Shown: one piece after another, positions 56,300 to 63,925 of the stretch
Layout: every line of letters starts with the position of its first letter
Numbering within the stretch: position 1 is the stretch's first letter
Source: Euryarchaeota archaeon Ods02
GTDB lineage: Archaea > Halobacteriota > Halobacteria > Halobacteriales > Halorutilaceae
Direction of reading: 5' to 3'
DNA length: 64,000 nt
Assembly (NCBI GenBank): GCA_028751075.1
Contig: JAQZDA010000005.1
Coordinates: 1 to 64,000, forward strand
Notes under the pieces: generated by a model
What the model saw: only the letters and a program-made list of their open reading frames with translations
Database searches by the model: none
What the model was told of the DNA's origin: nothing
Program-made: the position numbers and the translations under genes

Positions 56300-56693
56300 G
56301 TGGAACACAGCCGGTACTTCACCGTGGAGGAAGCCAACGAGGCGCTGGAGCATCTGGAGCCCCTGGTGAAGGAGGTTCTGGAGATACGTCACGACCTCGA
56401 CGCCACGGGTTTCGACCTCCCGAGCCAGAGCTTCGTCAGGGAGCACACGGAGGACGACGTCGAACGCGTGAACCAGAAGCTGGACCGGTTAGAGGAGGTA
56501 TTGGAGGAGATGCACGACACCGGCGCGCTGTACAAGGATCCGTCGTTCGAGAAAGGTACGCTGGACTTCCCGCACCTGATGGAGGACGACGACGGCGGTA
56601 CCCGTGAGGTCTATCTCTGCTGGATGGAAGGTGAGGAAGAGGTGTTACTGGCATCCGATGGACGAGGGGATGCGAGGCCGTCAACCGCTCTAG
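56300..56693 (+). pseudogene. DUF2203 family protein with a C-terminal frameshift
   Basis: From GTG 56300 the reading EHSRYFTVEEANEALEHLEP and VRTHTEDD-like VREHTEDDVERVNQKL, then KGTLDFPHLMEDDDGGTREV and YLCWMEGEEEV is a standard DUF2203 protein. The frame then runs on into antisense of the next gene. One frame over, directly after GAGGTGTTAC, the sequence reads WHPMDEGMRGRQPL-stop (56654-56693), which is the conserved end of the family. So about two bases are missing or one is extra near 56648. Decay or sequencing error. Confidence 0.75.
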
Positions 56694-56710
56694 CTCTCGA
56701 GAACAGTGGT

Positions 56711-56884
56711 TCAGTCGTCTGTTGCTTCTACGGTGCCGGAGTCTGTTTCACCGGATCCCGCAGGAGGTTCCTCCTGAGCTTCCGCGGTGGCTTCCTCCAT
56801 AGCCTGTGTCGTACCCGTGGCTGTCGCCTCCCCTTCCGAGGCCTCGAACGTCCGGTCTATCACGTCCTTGAGGTCGAGGGCGGA
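56711..56884 (-). other. In-frame acidic continuation after the TAA of the phosphodiesterase gene
   Basis: Directly after the TAA at 56885-56887 the same frame stays open for 57 codons to a TGA at 56711-56713. It reads SALDLKDVIDRTFEASEGEA, then an Ala/Glu/Thr-rich tail ending TDSGTVEATDD. Composition and codons are typical of the host. It stops 17 bases from the DUF2203 end, filling the space neatly. This looks like the true C-terminus cut off by a nonsense change, or a readthrough tail. Confidence 0.6.
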
Positions 56885-57757
56885 TTAGGCGACCTCGATG
56901 GCTTCGGCGTCGGTGGAGGCGATGTACGCGTCCATCGTGTGTCGCCCGTCGCGGTTCCCGTGGTCGCTGACGACGACGAGCTCGTCGTCTTCCTCCATGA
57001 ACTCCCGGACGGTGTCGGTCAACGCGGCTGCCTTGTTGTACGCTCGTTCCTGCCATTCGGGTTCGTCGAAGTCCCTTTCGACGGCGGGTACGGTGTGTCC
57101 GATGGTGTCGAGGTACGGCAGCCACGCGAACACGAGGTCGTAGTCCTCGTCTGCGGCCGAGAGAACGGCACCTATCTTCTCGCTGGACTCCGCCAGAAGC
57201 CATTCGTCGATGCGTTCCGGTGGTTTCTTCGGCCTGTACACAACTCTTTCTTCGCGAAGTTCGGCGTCGGCGTGCAGCATCTCAGCGTGCTTGCTGTTCC
57301 ACCCTATCTCGAGCCCGACGTCTTCGTCTTCCTCGGTGACGTAGTTAGGTACGGTGATTGCGCGGCTGTCGCGGCCGTCGAACACGGTCGGGACGCCGCG
57401 TTCGCGGTACCACTCCGGGGTCTTCTGAGACAGTGAGAAACCCATGTTACGTAGCTTGAGTCCTATCCAGACGCGGGCGTCTGTGGGTAGAACCTTGTGC
57501 ACGGTCTCCGCTCCGTAGCTCAGGAGCCTGCTGTCGAAGCTCGCGCCCACGTCGTCGTCTATCAGCTGTACCCCGTGTACGTCCGGCTCGGTCCCCGTTA
57601 TCATCGAAGGCCACATCTCGTAGGTGTCGGGTTTCCCGAGCACGGGGTTCTCGAGTGACTCGATGCCCCTGTCGAAGGGCGCGAACTCCCCTGATAGGCC
57701 GAACTCCTCGCAGAGCCTGGCATCGAGTCCATCCCATCCTAACACGTACGTCGTCAT
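56885..57757 (-). CDS. Alkaline-phosphatase-superfamily phosphodiesterase/nucleotide pyrophosphatase, apparently truncated
   Basis: 290 residues. Starts MTTYVLGWDGLDARLCEEFG with the first metal Asp, then the nucleophile region YEMWPSMITGTEPDVHGVQL, DTIGHTVPAVERD and the last metal motif SDHGNRDGRHTMDAYIA. This is the archaeal type I phosphodiesterase/nucleotide pyrophosphatase family. The substrate is unknown. The stop TAA is followed in frame by 57 acidic codons (56711-56884), so the natural protein may be 348 residues. The catalytic core looks complete without the tail. Confidence 0.85.
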   Translation of the reverse strand: MTTYVLGWDGLDARLCEEFGLSGEFAPFDRGIESLENPVLGKPDTYEMWPSMITGTEPDVHGVQLIDDDVGASFDSRLLSYGAETVHKVLPTDARVWIGLKLRNMGFSLSQKTPEWYRERGVPTVFDGRDSRAITVPNYVTEEDEDVGLEIGWNSKHAEMLHADAELREERVVYRPKKPPERIDEWLLAESSEKIGAVLSAADEDYDLVFAWLPYLDTIGHTVPAVERDFDEPEWQERAYNKAAALTDTVREFMEEDDELVVVSDHGNRDGRHTMDAYIASTDAEAIEVA

Positions 57758-57843
57758 CCCTCTGTCAGTAGGATGTCAGCACCTAACTATCTTCTGGGGA
57801 ACTGTATGTCGGTGGCATGACAGCTACACCGGGGTTCACCGGT

Positions 57844-58293
57844 TCAATCTGTTCGGAACTCGCTTTCGTCGATACGGGTGACGACGGTGAACTCGCTCTC
57901 CGCGAGGTCGTACTCCGGTGGCTCCTCCCTGGCGTACAGCGGTTCGAGCAGCTCGCCCTCCGACACCCCTCTGACCTTGAGGTACTCACGGGTGTCTTCT
58001 GGCTGTAGGTCGGTCTCGTAGAGCTTCCGCGCCAGCTCCCTGCTCAGCCACTCGTCCTCGCTGACCTCGGGGTCCAGCAGCTCGGCGGCGCGGCAGTAAC
58101 GTCGGACGTACCAGTTGAGGTCGTTGAGCAAGGCCAGCGACGCACCGATGGTCGAGGTCTCCACCTCGACGACGTTGTTCAACGGAGTGTACTTGAACTC
58201 GTACGTCGATAGCGCCTTGCGCGAGGTCTCGCTCGACCGCAGCTCCGCCTTCAGGTCGTACTCGTCGCTTCCGATCAACCTCACTCGCGTCAT
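57844..58293 (-). CDS. DUF5804 family protein
   Basis: 149 residues from ATG 58293, overlapping the stop of the zinc-ribbon gene (TGATG). MTRVRLIGSDEYDLKAELRS, SLALLNDLNWYVRRYCRAA, DEWLSRELARKLYETDLQPE and EPPEYDLAESEFTVVTRIDE match the haloarchaeal DUF5804 family as I recall it. Soluble, function unknown. The further N-terminal reading is an out-of-frame view of the zinc-ribbon gene. Confidence 0.8.
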   Translation of the reverse strand: MTRVRLIGSDEYDLKAELRSSETSRKALSTYEFKYTPLNNVVEVETSTIGASLALLNDLNWYVRRYCRAAELLDPEVSEDEWLSRELARKLYETDLQPEDTREYLKVRGVSEGELLEPLYAREEPPEYDLAESEFTVVTRIDESEFRTD

Positions 58294-58472
58294 CAGGCCT
58301 TCAGGTTGTCGTAGACCTCGAGGTCGCGTTCGCTCTCGAGGAACTCCGGCATAGCGGCGCTTCGGCCGCAGCTGCATTCGTAGTCGTCGTCGGGACCCGG
58401 CAGGTCGGAGACGCGGCGTGACTGGTCGTAGCCGCATTCGATGCAGTGGACGTTGACCCAGGATTCCTTCAT
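58293..58472 (-). CDS. 59-residue zinc-ribbon protein
   Basis: MKESWVNVHCIECGYDQSRR then DDDYECSCGRSAAMPEFLE: HC-x2-C...C-x-C metal site. The stop overlaps the DUF5804 start, so both are one operon. Similar mini zinc ribbons are widespread in haloarchaea. Role unknown, perhaps binding RNA or a partner protein. Confidence 0.75.
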   Translation of the reverse strand: MKESWVNVHCIECGYDQSRRVSDLPGPDDDYECSCGRSAAMPEFLESERDLEVYDNLKA

Positions 58473-58581
58473 GTACTTCCTTCCTGTTATAGGCGTAAGA
58501 AGCTTAGGTCTAGCTCGAATGCCTCGGAAGCGTGAACTGTGTGGCGAAGATACTTGACGGCGCCCGCCGTTACCGACGCAT

Positions 58582-59127
58582 ATGGAAAGAAGGCGGTTGC
58601 TGGCGGCGCTGGCGGCTTCATCCGTGGCCCTGACGGGGTGTCTACACGACGACGCGCCTGAAGAGACGGAGGACGAGTACGTGGACGACGTCGACTCCGA
58701 TGACGACGATGTAGACGACGGCGTAGGAGACGATGGACTGCACGATGAAGAGGAGGTGCCGACAGGTGTGTCCCTGGTGTCGACGGAGTTCGAGGTGGTG
58801 GACCGGGTCGCGGGGAACGCCGAAGACGCCGCCGACGTAGAGTTCGACGTCGCGGAGGAAGCCGTCGTGGTCGCGGGGTTGATTCCGGGCGCCAACTCCT
58901 GCAAGACCGCTGACCTCGAGTCCGCGGGATACGACGAAGACGTCGATGTCCTCGAGGTACGCGTGGAGACCGTCGACCTCCCGGACGTCGAGGAGGTCTG
59001 CACTCCCGTGATAATGGAGAACTCATACAGGTTCGAGGCTGCGTTCACCAGTGGACTCCCTGGAACCGTGTCGGTGTACCACGACGACGAACTCGTGGTA
59101 TCGGTGGAAGAGGGTTCGGATAGCTGA
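58582..59127 (+). CDS. Tat lipoprotein, family of paired-cysteine domains, copy 1
   Basis: 181 residues. MERRRLLAALAASSVALTGC gives twin arginines and lipobox C20, then a long Asp/Glu linker (DEYVDDVDSDDDDVDDGVGD). One domain of about 110 residues follows: FEVVDRV, VVVAGLIPGANSCKTADLES, VETVDLPDVEEVCTPVIMEN, YRFEAAF and GTVSVYHDDELV. The two cysteines are kept in all four neighbours and probably bond. Its stop is part of the palindrome at 59125-59140. Confidence 0.85.
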   Translation: MERRRLLAALAASSVALTGCLHDDAPEETEDEYVDDVDSDDDDVDDGVGDDGLHDEEEVPTGVSLVSTEFEVVDRVAGNAEDAADVEFDVAEEAVVVAGLIPGANSCKTADLESAGYDEDVDVLEVRVETVDLPDVEEVCTPVIMENSYRFEAAFTSGLPGTVSVYHDDELVVSVEEGSDS

Positions 59128-59140
59128 AACCGCTGTTTCA
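59125..59140. promoter_or_regulatory. Palindrome TGAAAC-N4-GTTTCA at a lipoprotein promoter
   Basis: TGAAAC CGCT GTTTCA is a perfect 6+6 inverted repeat whose first bases are the stop codon of the upstream gene. The next bases CTCTACGTAACCCCTA are repeated with few changes after the palindrome at 60699. A TATA-like TAAATTAAA follows at about 59153-59161. Likely an operator or promoter element of the lipoprotein at 59184. Confidence 0.5.
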
Positions 59141-59183
59141 CTCTACGTAACCCCTAAATTAAACCGGCCCCTATGTGTGCTCG

Positions 59184-59990
59184 ATGAGACGCAGAACCAT
59201 CTTGAAAATCGGTGCAGCCGCGACGGCCTTCGGCGTCGCAGGCTGCGTTCACCAGGAAGGCGACGGACTAGACGACGGTTCCACGGTGACGGTCGAATCC
59301 TTCAGTTCCTCGGTTATGCAGGACGGCGATGCCCGCGAGTCGGCGTCTTACTCCTTCGAAGACGGCGGGTTACACGTCACCGGAGTTATCTTGGGTTCGG
59401 ACGCCTGCAAGGACGCCGACCTCGACTCCGTGGAGTACGAAGACGGACGTCTAGTATTCGACGTAGTCACCGTAGATGCCGAGGACGCAGGAGACGCATG
59501 CGCTGAAGTTCTGACGCCGATAAGGTACGAAGCAGTGGTCGAGATTACGTACCAAGTTCAACCTGCGGTCGTCGTCAGGCACGACGGCGAAGAGGTCGAG
59601 GCGACGGAGGGTACGGGCGAAGGCGGCGGAGGCGAGGTGGGCGCTCTCACGGGCTCCGAGTTCGAGGTCGTCGAACAGCATGGCGAATACGAGGAATCGG
59701 CGGAAGCCACCTGGAACGAAGACGATGGCTCCTTGACCGTTGAAGGAGTGATCGAAGGCAGCAACCTGTGTTACACCGCGGAGCTCGAAGACGCAGAGCT
59801 GCTGCCTGACTCCCTCGACGAACAGCTACGGGTCAGCGTCCGGAGCTTCGAAGACGCCGCCGAGGACGAGATGTGCGGTCAGCAGATGGTGGGCGTCGGG
59901 TACAGCTTCACCGCCGAGTTCGAAGGCGGGCTGCCGAGCTCCGTCTACGTCGTCCACAGCACGGGTTGGGAGCAGGAGATACAGCGGTGA
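59184..59990 (+). CDS. Tat lipoprotein with two paired-cysteine domains, copy 2
   Basis: 268 residues from ATG 59184 (MRRRTILKIGAAATAFGVAG, lipobox C21). It has two copies of the family domain. The first has VTGVILGSDACKDADLDSVE, DAGDACAEVLTPIRYEAVVE and VVVRHDGEEV. After a Gly/Glu linker (TEGTGEGGGGEVGALTG) the second has VEGVIEGSNLCYTAELEDAE, DEMCGQQMVGVGYSFTAEFE and SVYVVHSTGWEQEI. So the family grew both by tandem gene copies and by internal doubling. Surface-anchored, function unknown. Confidence 0.85.
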   Translation: MRRRTILKIGAAATAFGVAGCVHQEGDGLDDGSTVTVESFSSSVMQDGDARESASYSFEDGGLHVTGVILGSDACKDADLDSVEYEDGRLVFDVVTVDAEDAGDACAEVLTPIRYEAVVEITYQVQPAVVVRHDGEEVEATEGTGEGGGGEVGALTGSEFEVVEQHGEYEESAEATWNEDDGSLTVEGVIEGSNLCYTAELEDAELLPDSLDEQLRVSVRSFEDAAEDEMCGQQMVGVGYSFTAEFEGGLPSSVYVVHSTGWEQEIQR

Positions 59991-60045
59991 AGCACCGTGG
60001 ACCACCGTAAAGGAGTTAAACGAGGCCGAGCGACCATCCCCTGTA

Positions 60046-60615
60046 ATGAGACGGAGGAGCCTCGTGAAGCACGTTGGAGCATTAGGAGTTCTACCCATAG
60101 CGGGGTGTCTTCACTCGGAAGAGACCGCGGGAGACAGGGGCGACGCCGACGAGACTAGAGATCCAGCAGACGACGAACGTGAGACAGAGGACGACAGCCC
60201 CGAGGGAACCCAGGAGTCCGGCGAAACCGACGGCGTGGCATGGAACCTCGAGATCGCGGGTGTACGGGAAGGAGACGACCTCGACGAGACCGAGGTGGAC
60301 GTGACGGGGTCGGCGGAAGTCGAGTTCGAAGACGACGGCGTCAGCGTGGTCGTGGAGGGAGTGATATACGGTAGAGACTGTGATACAGCAACACTGGATT
60401 CGTTGGAGGTCATGGACGACGTCGGCGACGAGGACATCCAGGTACTGAGCATCGAGGTGGTTACCGAGGACCACGAAGCCGAGCAACCACCCTGCAGCAT
60501 GGACCCCAGGGAGATACAGTACCGCGTCGAGTTCGACATGGGAGACAGACCCCGCGACCACGTATCCGTGAACCACGATGGACGAGGCGTCGTCGACGTC
60601 CAGCGGGACGGATGA
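60046..60615 (+). CDS. Tat lipoprotein, family of paired-cysteine domains, copy 3
   Basis: 189 residues. MRRRSLVKHVGALGVLPIAG with lipobox C21, an acidic Asp/Glu linker, then one family domain: WNLEIAGVREGDDLDETEVD, VVVEGVIYGRDCDTATLDSL, EQPPCSMDPREIQYRVEFDM and HVSVNHDGRGVVD. More diverged than the other copies, but it keeps the paired cysteines and the final N/R-H-D-G block. Confidence 0.82.
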   Translation: MRRRSLVKHVGALGVLPIAGCLHSEETAGDRGDADETRDPADDERETEDDSPEGTQESGETDGVAWNLEIAGVREGDDLDETEVDVTGSAEVEFEDDGVSVVVEGVIYGRDCDTATLDSLEVMDDVGDEDIQVLSIEVVTEDHEAEQPPCSMDPREIQYRVEFDMGDRPRDHVSVNHDGRGVVDVQRDG

Positions 60616-60698
60616 CCACTGGACTCCGGTGGTGTCGCTGTCGTTAGGGACGACGGATGGGTAGCTGTAAACCGTAGCCGGAGACCCGTATAGAACAC

Positions 60699-60715
60699 TG
60701 AAACCCCCTGTTTCA
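60699..60715. promoter_or_regulatory. Palindrome TGAAAC-N5-GTTTCA at a second lipoprotein promoter
   Basis: TGAAAC CCCCT GTTTCA repeats the element at 59125-59140 with a 5-base spacer. Flanking CCCTACGTAAGCCCTA also parallels that copy. It lies 44 bases before the lipoprotein start at 60759. A duplicated noncoding block ahead of two of the four paralogs supports a shared control site. Confidence 0.5.
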
Positions 60716-60758
60716 CCCTACGTAAGCCCTACAAAGACGCGGCGTCAATCCGAGGATG

Positions 60759-61322
60759 ATGAACCGAAGACATCTGCTGAAGGCGGCGGCTACGGGTGCG
60801 ACGTTCACCGTGGCCGGCTGCCTCCACGACGACGGAGAACCCGAGAACGGTGACGGCGATGACGACGGAAACGACGGAGAAGGTGGAGACGCTGAAGACG
60901 TCGGAAGGACGGACGAAGGCGAGGAGAGACAGTTCACGTGGACCTTCGAAGTCACGCGTCTCGAAGCCGGTGACGACGTCGACGAAGCCGACGTTGAGTT
61001 CGACCGCGACGCCAACGAGGTCGTCGTCAGGGGCACGACGTGGGGAAGCGATCTCTGCAAGACCGCCGAGCTCGATTCCGCCAGCATCTTGACCGACGTC
61101 GGTGAAGAAGGGTTGAGACAGCTTCACGTCGGCGTCGCCACCCGTGACGTCGAAGATGCGGGAGACCTTTGTGCGGAGGCTATCCGGGAGATAGACTATG
61201 AGGCGACCTTCAGCTTCGACGACGAAGACAGCTACCCCGACAGCGTCAGGATCCGGCACGACGGTAGAGAGGTCGCAGGTGCAGCCTGGGACGGAGACAC
61301 GGTAGAGCTCGACGACGAGTGA
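60759..61322 (+). CDS. Tat lipoprotein, family of paired-cysteine domains, copy 4
   Basis: 187 residues from the second of two joined ATGs (MNRRHLLKAAATGATFTVAG, lipobox C21). After a Gly/Asp linker the family domain reads FTWTFEVTRLEAGDDVDEAD, VVVRGTTWGSDLCKTAELDS, DAGDLCAEAIREIDYEATFS and SVRIRHDGREV. It is closest to copies 1 and 2. It is convergent with the aminopeptidase, 14 bases apart. Confidence 0.85.
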   Translation: MNRRHLLKAAATGATFTVAGCLHDDGEPENGDGDDDGNDGEGGDAEDVGRTDEGEERQFTWTFEVTRLEAGDDVDEADVEFDRDANEVVVRGTTWGSDLCKTAELDSASILTDVGEEGLRQLHVGVATRDVEDAGDLCAEAIREIDYEATFSFDDEDSYPDSVRIRHDGREVAGAAWDGDTVELDDE

Positions 61323-61336
61323 ACTGATAACTACCT

Positions 61337-62260
61337 CTACTGCGGTAGCTGGAACTCCTCGCCGTCCGCGTACACCTCTGGTTCGGTGACGACACCGTCG
61401 AGGTGGACGTCGCAGTCGACGTCACCGCCGAAACCCGAGCTGTCGCCGACGGCGACATGTACGGTGCCCGCGACCTTCTCGTCCTGCAGGACGTTCCCAA
61501 TCAACGACGCAGACGGGTTGACGCCGACGCCGACCTCGGCGAGGTTGCGGCCGCATTCGCCGGCGGCGTCCACGGTGTCCGCAAGCCCCTCGTGGCTGAT
61601 GTCGACGGCGCGTCCGTCTTCGAAGGTTATCTCGATGGGGCTGTCGGGGAGGCCGACGCTGGACATGGTGCCGTCGACGACGAGTGTGCCGGAGCCGGTG
61701 GTGGGTGCGGTGTAGACCTCGCCGGCGGGGAGGTTGGTGACGCATCCGGCTTCGTGGCAGACGCCGGTGTCGGGCTTCCAGCTTCGTTCCCCGACAGCGA
61801 GCGTGAGGTCGGTGCCCTGCGGCGACGTGATACGAAGCGTGTCGACGTCTTCCAACCGGGTGAGGAGCTCGTGGGCGCGGCGTTCGACCTCCCGGTAGTC
61901 CGCCTGCATCGCACCCTGCATCACCTCCTCCGTGATGGAGGGCATCGTCGCGACACGAACGCCTGCGTCGCATGCATCGATGCGGGCGCGCGTGTGGGTG
62001 AGGCTGCGGGTCGTCGGCGCTACGACGACGTCCGACGCCTTCATAGCGGCGGCGACGGATGCCGGCGGCTCCCTCCCATGGTGTTCGTCGTCCTCTATCT
62101 CCAGGTAGACGGCTTCCTCCGCGCGTTCGACGGCGGCAGAGTGGATTGCGCGGCCGATGTCTCGCCGTAGCTCGTCGGTGACGACTAGCATGGATTCGTC
62201 GCTGGCGACCGCCATGCAGTCCTCGACGGCGACGCGAGCGCTCTCCCTCATATCTGTCAT
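61337..62260 (-). CDS. Leucyl aminopeptidase-like (M29-related) peptidase
   Basis: 307 residues from ATG 62260 (MTDMRESARVAVEDCMAVAS). It resembles archaeal aminopeptidases of the M29/aminopeptidase T group: DVVVAPTTRSLTHTRARIDA, RVATMPSITEEVMQGAMQAD, CHEAGCVTNLPAGEVYTAPT, and GLADTVDAAGECGRNLAEVG with VGDSSGFGGDVDCDVHLDGV. The Glu of PAGEVY and the His/Asp of DCDVHLD would be metal ligands. Probable cytoplasmic peptide turnover. Confidence 0.85.
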   Translation of the reverse strand: MTDMRESARVAVEDCMAVASDESMLVVTDELRRDIGRAIHSAAVERAEEAVYLEIEDDEHHGREPPASVAAAMKASDVVVAPTTRSLTHTRARIDACDAGVRVATMPSITEEVMQGAMQADYREVERRAHELLTRLEDVDTLRITSPQGTDLTLAVGERSWKPDTGVCHEAGCVTNLPAGEVYTAPTTGSGTLVVDGTMSSVGLPDSPIEITFEDGRAVDISHEGLADTVDAAGECGRNLAEVGVGVNPSASLIGNVLQDEKVAGTVHVAVGDSSGFGGDVDCDVHLDGVVTEPEVYADGEEFQLPQ

Positions 62261-62346
62261 ACCCCGTCGTTGAACCCCGCCGGTTAAACCTCCATCGCAG
62301 CACCATCGCAACCGTTAAAACCGAATCACGCCCTACGGTTAGACGC

Positions 62347-62419
62347 GCCGTCGTAGCTCAGCTGGTAGAGCGAGTCCTTCGTAAGGACTAGGTCGTGGGT
62401 TCAAATCCCACCGACGGCT
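62347..62419 (+). tRNA. tRNA-Thr (CGU anticodon)
   Basis: Acceptor stem GCCGTCG (62347-62353) pairs with CGACGGC (62412-62418), with discriminator T at 62419 and no encoded CCA. D-arm GCTCAGCTGGTAGAGC. The anticodon stem AGTCC/GGACT closes the loop TTCGTAA, anticodon CGT at 62380-62382 (threonine ACG codons). T-arm GTGGGTTCAAATCCCAC. No intron. Confidence 0.97.
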
Positions 62420-62444
62420 AAGCGACCGAAGGGAGCGCAGCCAG

Positions 62445-62534
62445 AGGTGGGATTTGAACTCTGTCAGTGGCAGCCCGCGCAGCGTACGCGAGCAGGAACC
62501 TCTGACACCAAGTTCGAAATCCCATCGACGGCTA
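62445..62534. repeat. Inverted and direct partial copies of the tRNA-Thr T-arm and 3' end
   Basis: GGTGGGATTTGAAC (62446-62459) is the reverse complement of the tRNA T-arm. Further on, GTTCGAAATCCCATCGACGG then CTA (to 62534) is a direct, slightly altered copy of the tRNA 3' end (GTTCAAATCCCACCGACGG then CTA). The two copies can also fold on each other. A direct copy of a tRNA end is the classic trace of site-specific integration. The rest of 62420-62579 holds no gene. Confidence 0.6.
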
Positions 62535-62579
62535 GCAGATTGTTAGAACGAGTCCGTCTTTCGTGTCCCGTGACTCCAG

Positions 62580-62750
62580 CTACTCCTCGTGTTCAGCGGT
62601 GGTCAGGAGCCCCCAGAGGAAAAGCAGGAGGCCGGGTACGAGGACGGCCATGCCCTGGACGGCGTAACCTGGGTGGAGGGAGACGAACGCGCCGCCGGCT
62701 ACCGACATCGTGAACCCTGCGGCGAGCGCGAGGTCTCTCCTGCGGGCCAT
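62580..62750 (-). CDS. Small two-helix membrane protein
   Basis: 56 residues from ATG 62750 (MARRRDLALAAGFTMSVAGG). An ORF reading from 62780 would add 10 residues without support. Helices at about residues 8-23 and 31-50 (GMAVLVPGLLLFLWGLL) and an acidic end (TAEHEE). Similar short two-helix proteins are common in haloarchaea (DUF7333-like, from memory). Function unknown. Confidence 0.65.
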   Translation of the reverse strand: MARRRDLALAAGFTMSVAGGAFVSLHPGYAVQGMAVLVPGLLLFLWGLLTTAEHEE

Positions 62751-62986
62751 GCCATCAATGACGACTGAGATGCAACTCAAACTGCCGGTTTAAACCGCCT
62801 GATCGCTGACCGTTCGGTGACGTTGTACCTTCATCCCTACGCCGTTCGTCGGTTATTACACGGGGGTTCTCGTGGGGTCGACGACTGTGTGAGCAGGTCT
62901 GATGGCGGGTCGGAGAGAGGATGCAGTCGGTCGGTTCAGGGTTCTCTCGCGCCCGACGGCTTGGAGGACAGAGGTGGGTGGTTACG

Positions 62987-63925
62987 TCATCCCTCTTCCC
63001 AGACGGGTAACGGCTCCCCCTCCGTGATGGGTTCCTCCGCCACCCTGCGGTCGTGTAGCACGCAGGCGGATGTGGCGAGTAGTGCGGCGACGGCTCCCGC
63101 GGCGCCGACGGGGGAGACGAGGATGTCGCTGGCGCCTGCGCCGGTGAGGAGTATCAGGTAGAGGGAGCCGACTCCGTTGAAGGAGCCGTGGAGGAAGGCG
63201 GCGGCGAAGACGGAGTTCGCGCGCACCGTGACGTAGGTGTACACCGGGGTGACGGCGGTCACCGCCGCCGTCATCACGAAGACGCCGAGAACTGGGTGTT
63301 CGGGGAAGTTGTGACCCTGGAGGACAAGGGGTGCGTGCCAGAAACCCCAGATAACTCCAGTCACAAGCGAGACCTTCCAGAAACCAAGTGTAGCGAGTTC
63401 GTTCAGCATGAGCCCTCGCCAGCCGAGCTCCTCGCCCAGCGCGGCGACGGCGTTCACCGTCAAGCCGGCGAGCAACCCCTGTAGCACGAACAACGCGGCC
63501 GGCGGAACCGGAAGCGCGTCGAGGGCAGCGAGAGCTTCCTGTATCTGTTCCTCCGTGAGCCCTGCGTCCTCGAGGAAGGCTGTGTAGTCGGTGGTATACG
63601 ACACCTCCGGCAGCAAGGTCGCGACCGCCACCGTCACCGCTAGCAAGGCGACGGGTAACAGCCACGCAAGCGCCAGCCACCGTACTCTGCCGAGGCGGAC
63701 GCCGAGCTCCCGTCGGATGGAGCGGTCGTACTGGCGGTAGACGATGATGGCTGCGACGGCGGGCGCCCACATGTAGACTGCTACCAAGAGGAGAGACCCC
63801 GCGACAGACGTTATCTCGACGTCGCTGAGGTAGAACATTATGGCGCCTGTCCAGGAGATAGCGAACGCGAGCACGAGGAACAGAGATAGAACCCGTCTAT
63901 CGACCTCCGACATCTGTTCAGCCAT
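62987..63925 (-). CDS. CPBP-family intramembrane metalloprotease
   Basis: 312 residues with about eight hydrophobic segments. The three CPBP/Abi motifs are intact: EELGWR (E165, E166, R170), VIWGFWHAPLV (H197) and FLHGSFNG (H246, N250), the glutamate and histidine/asparagine centre of this Rce1-like family. It probably cleaves membrane proteins or peptides; the substrate is unknown. The 62751-62986 spacer before its end holds nothing that I can support. Confidence 0.93.
   Translation of the reverse strand: MAEQMSEVDRRVLSLFLVLAFAISWTGAIMFYLSDVEITSVAGSLLLVAVYMWAPAVAAIIVYRQYDRSIRRELGVRLGRVRWLALAWLLPVALLAVTVAVATLLPEVSYTTDYTAFLEDAGLTEEQIQEALAALDALPVPPAALFVLQGLLAGLTVNAVAALGEELGWRGLMLNELATLGFWKVSLVTGVIWGFWHAPLVLQGHNFPEHPVLGVFVMTAAVTAVTPVYTYVTVRANSVFAAAFLHGSFNGVGSLYLILLTGAGASDILVSPVGAAGAVAALLATSACVLHDRRVAEEPITEGEPLPVWEEG

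Noticed and set aside
56694-57436. Continuation of the DUF2203 frame to 57436
   Set aside because: Antisense to the phosphodiesterase. The true DUF2203 end lies one frame over at 56693.
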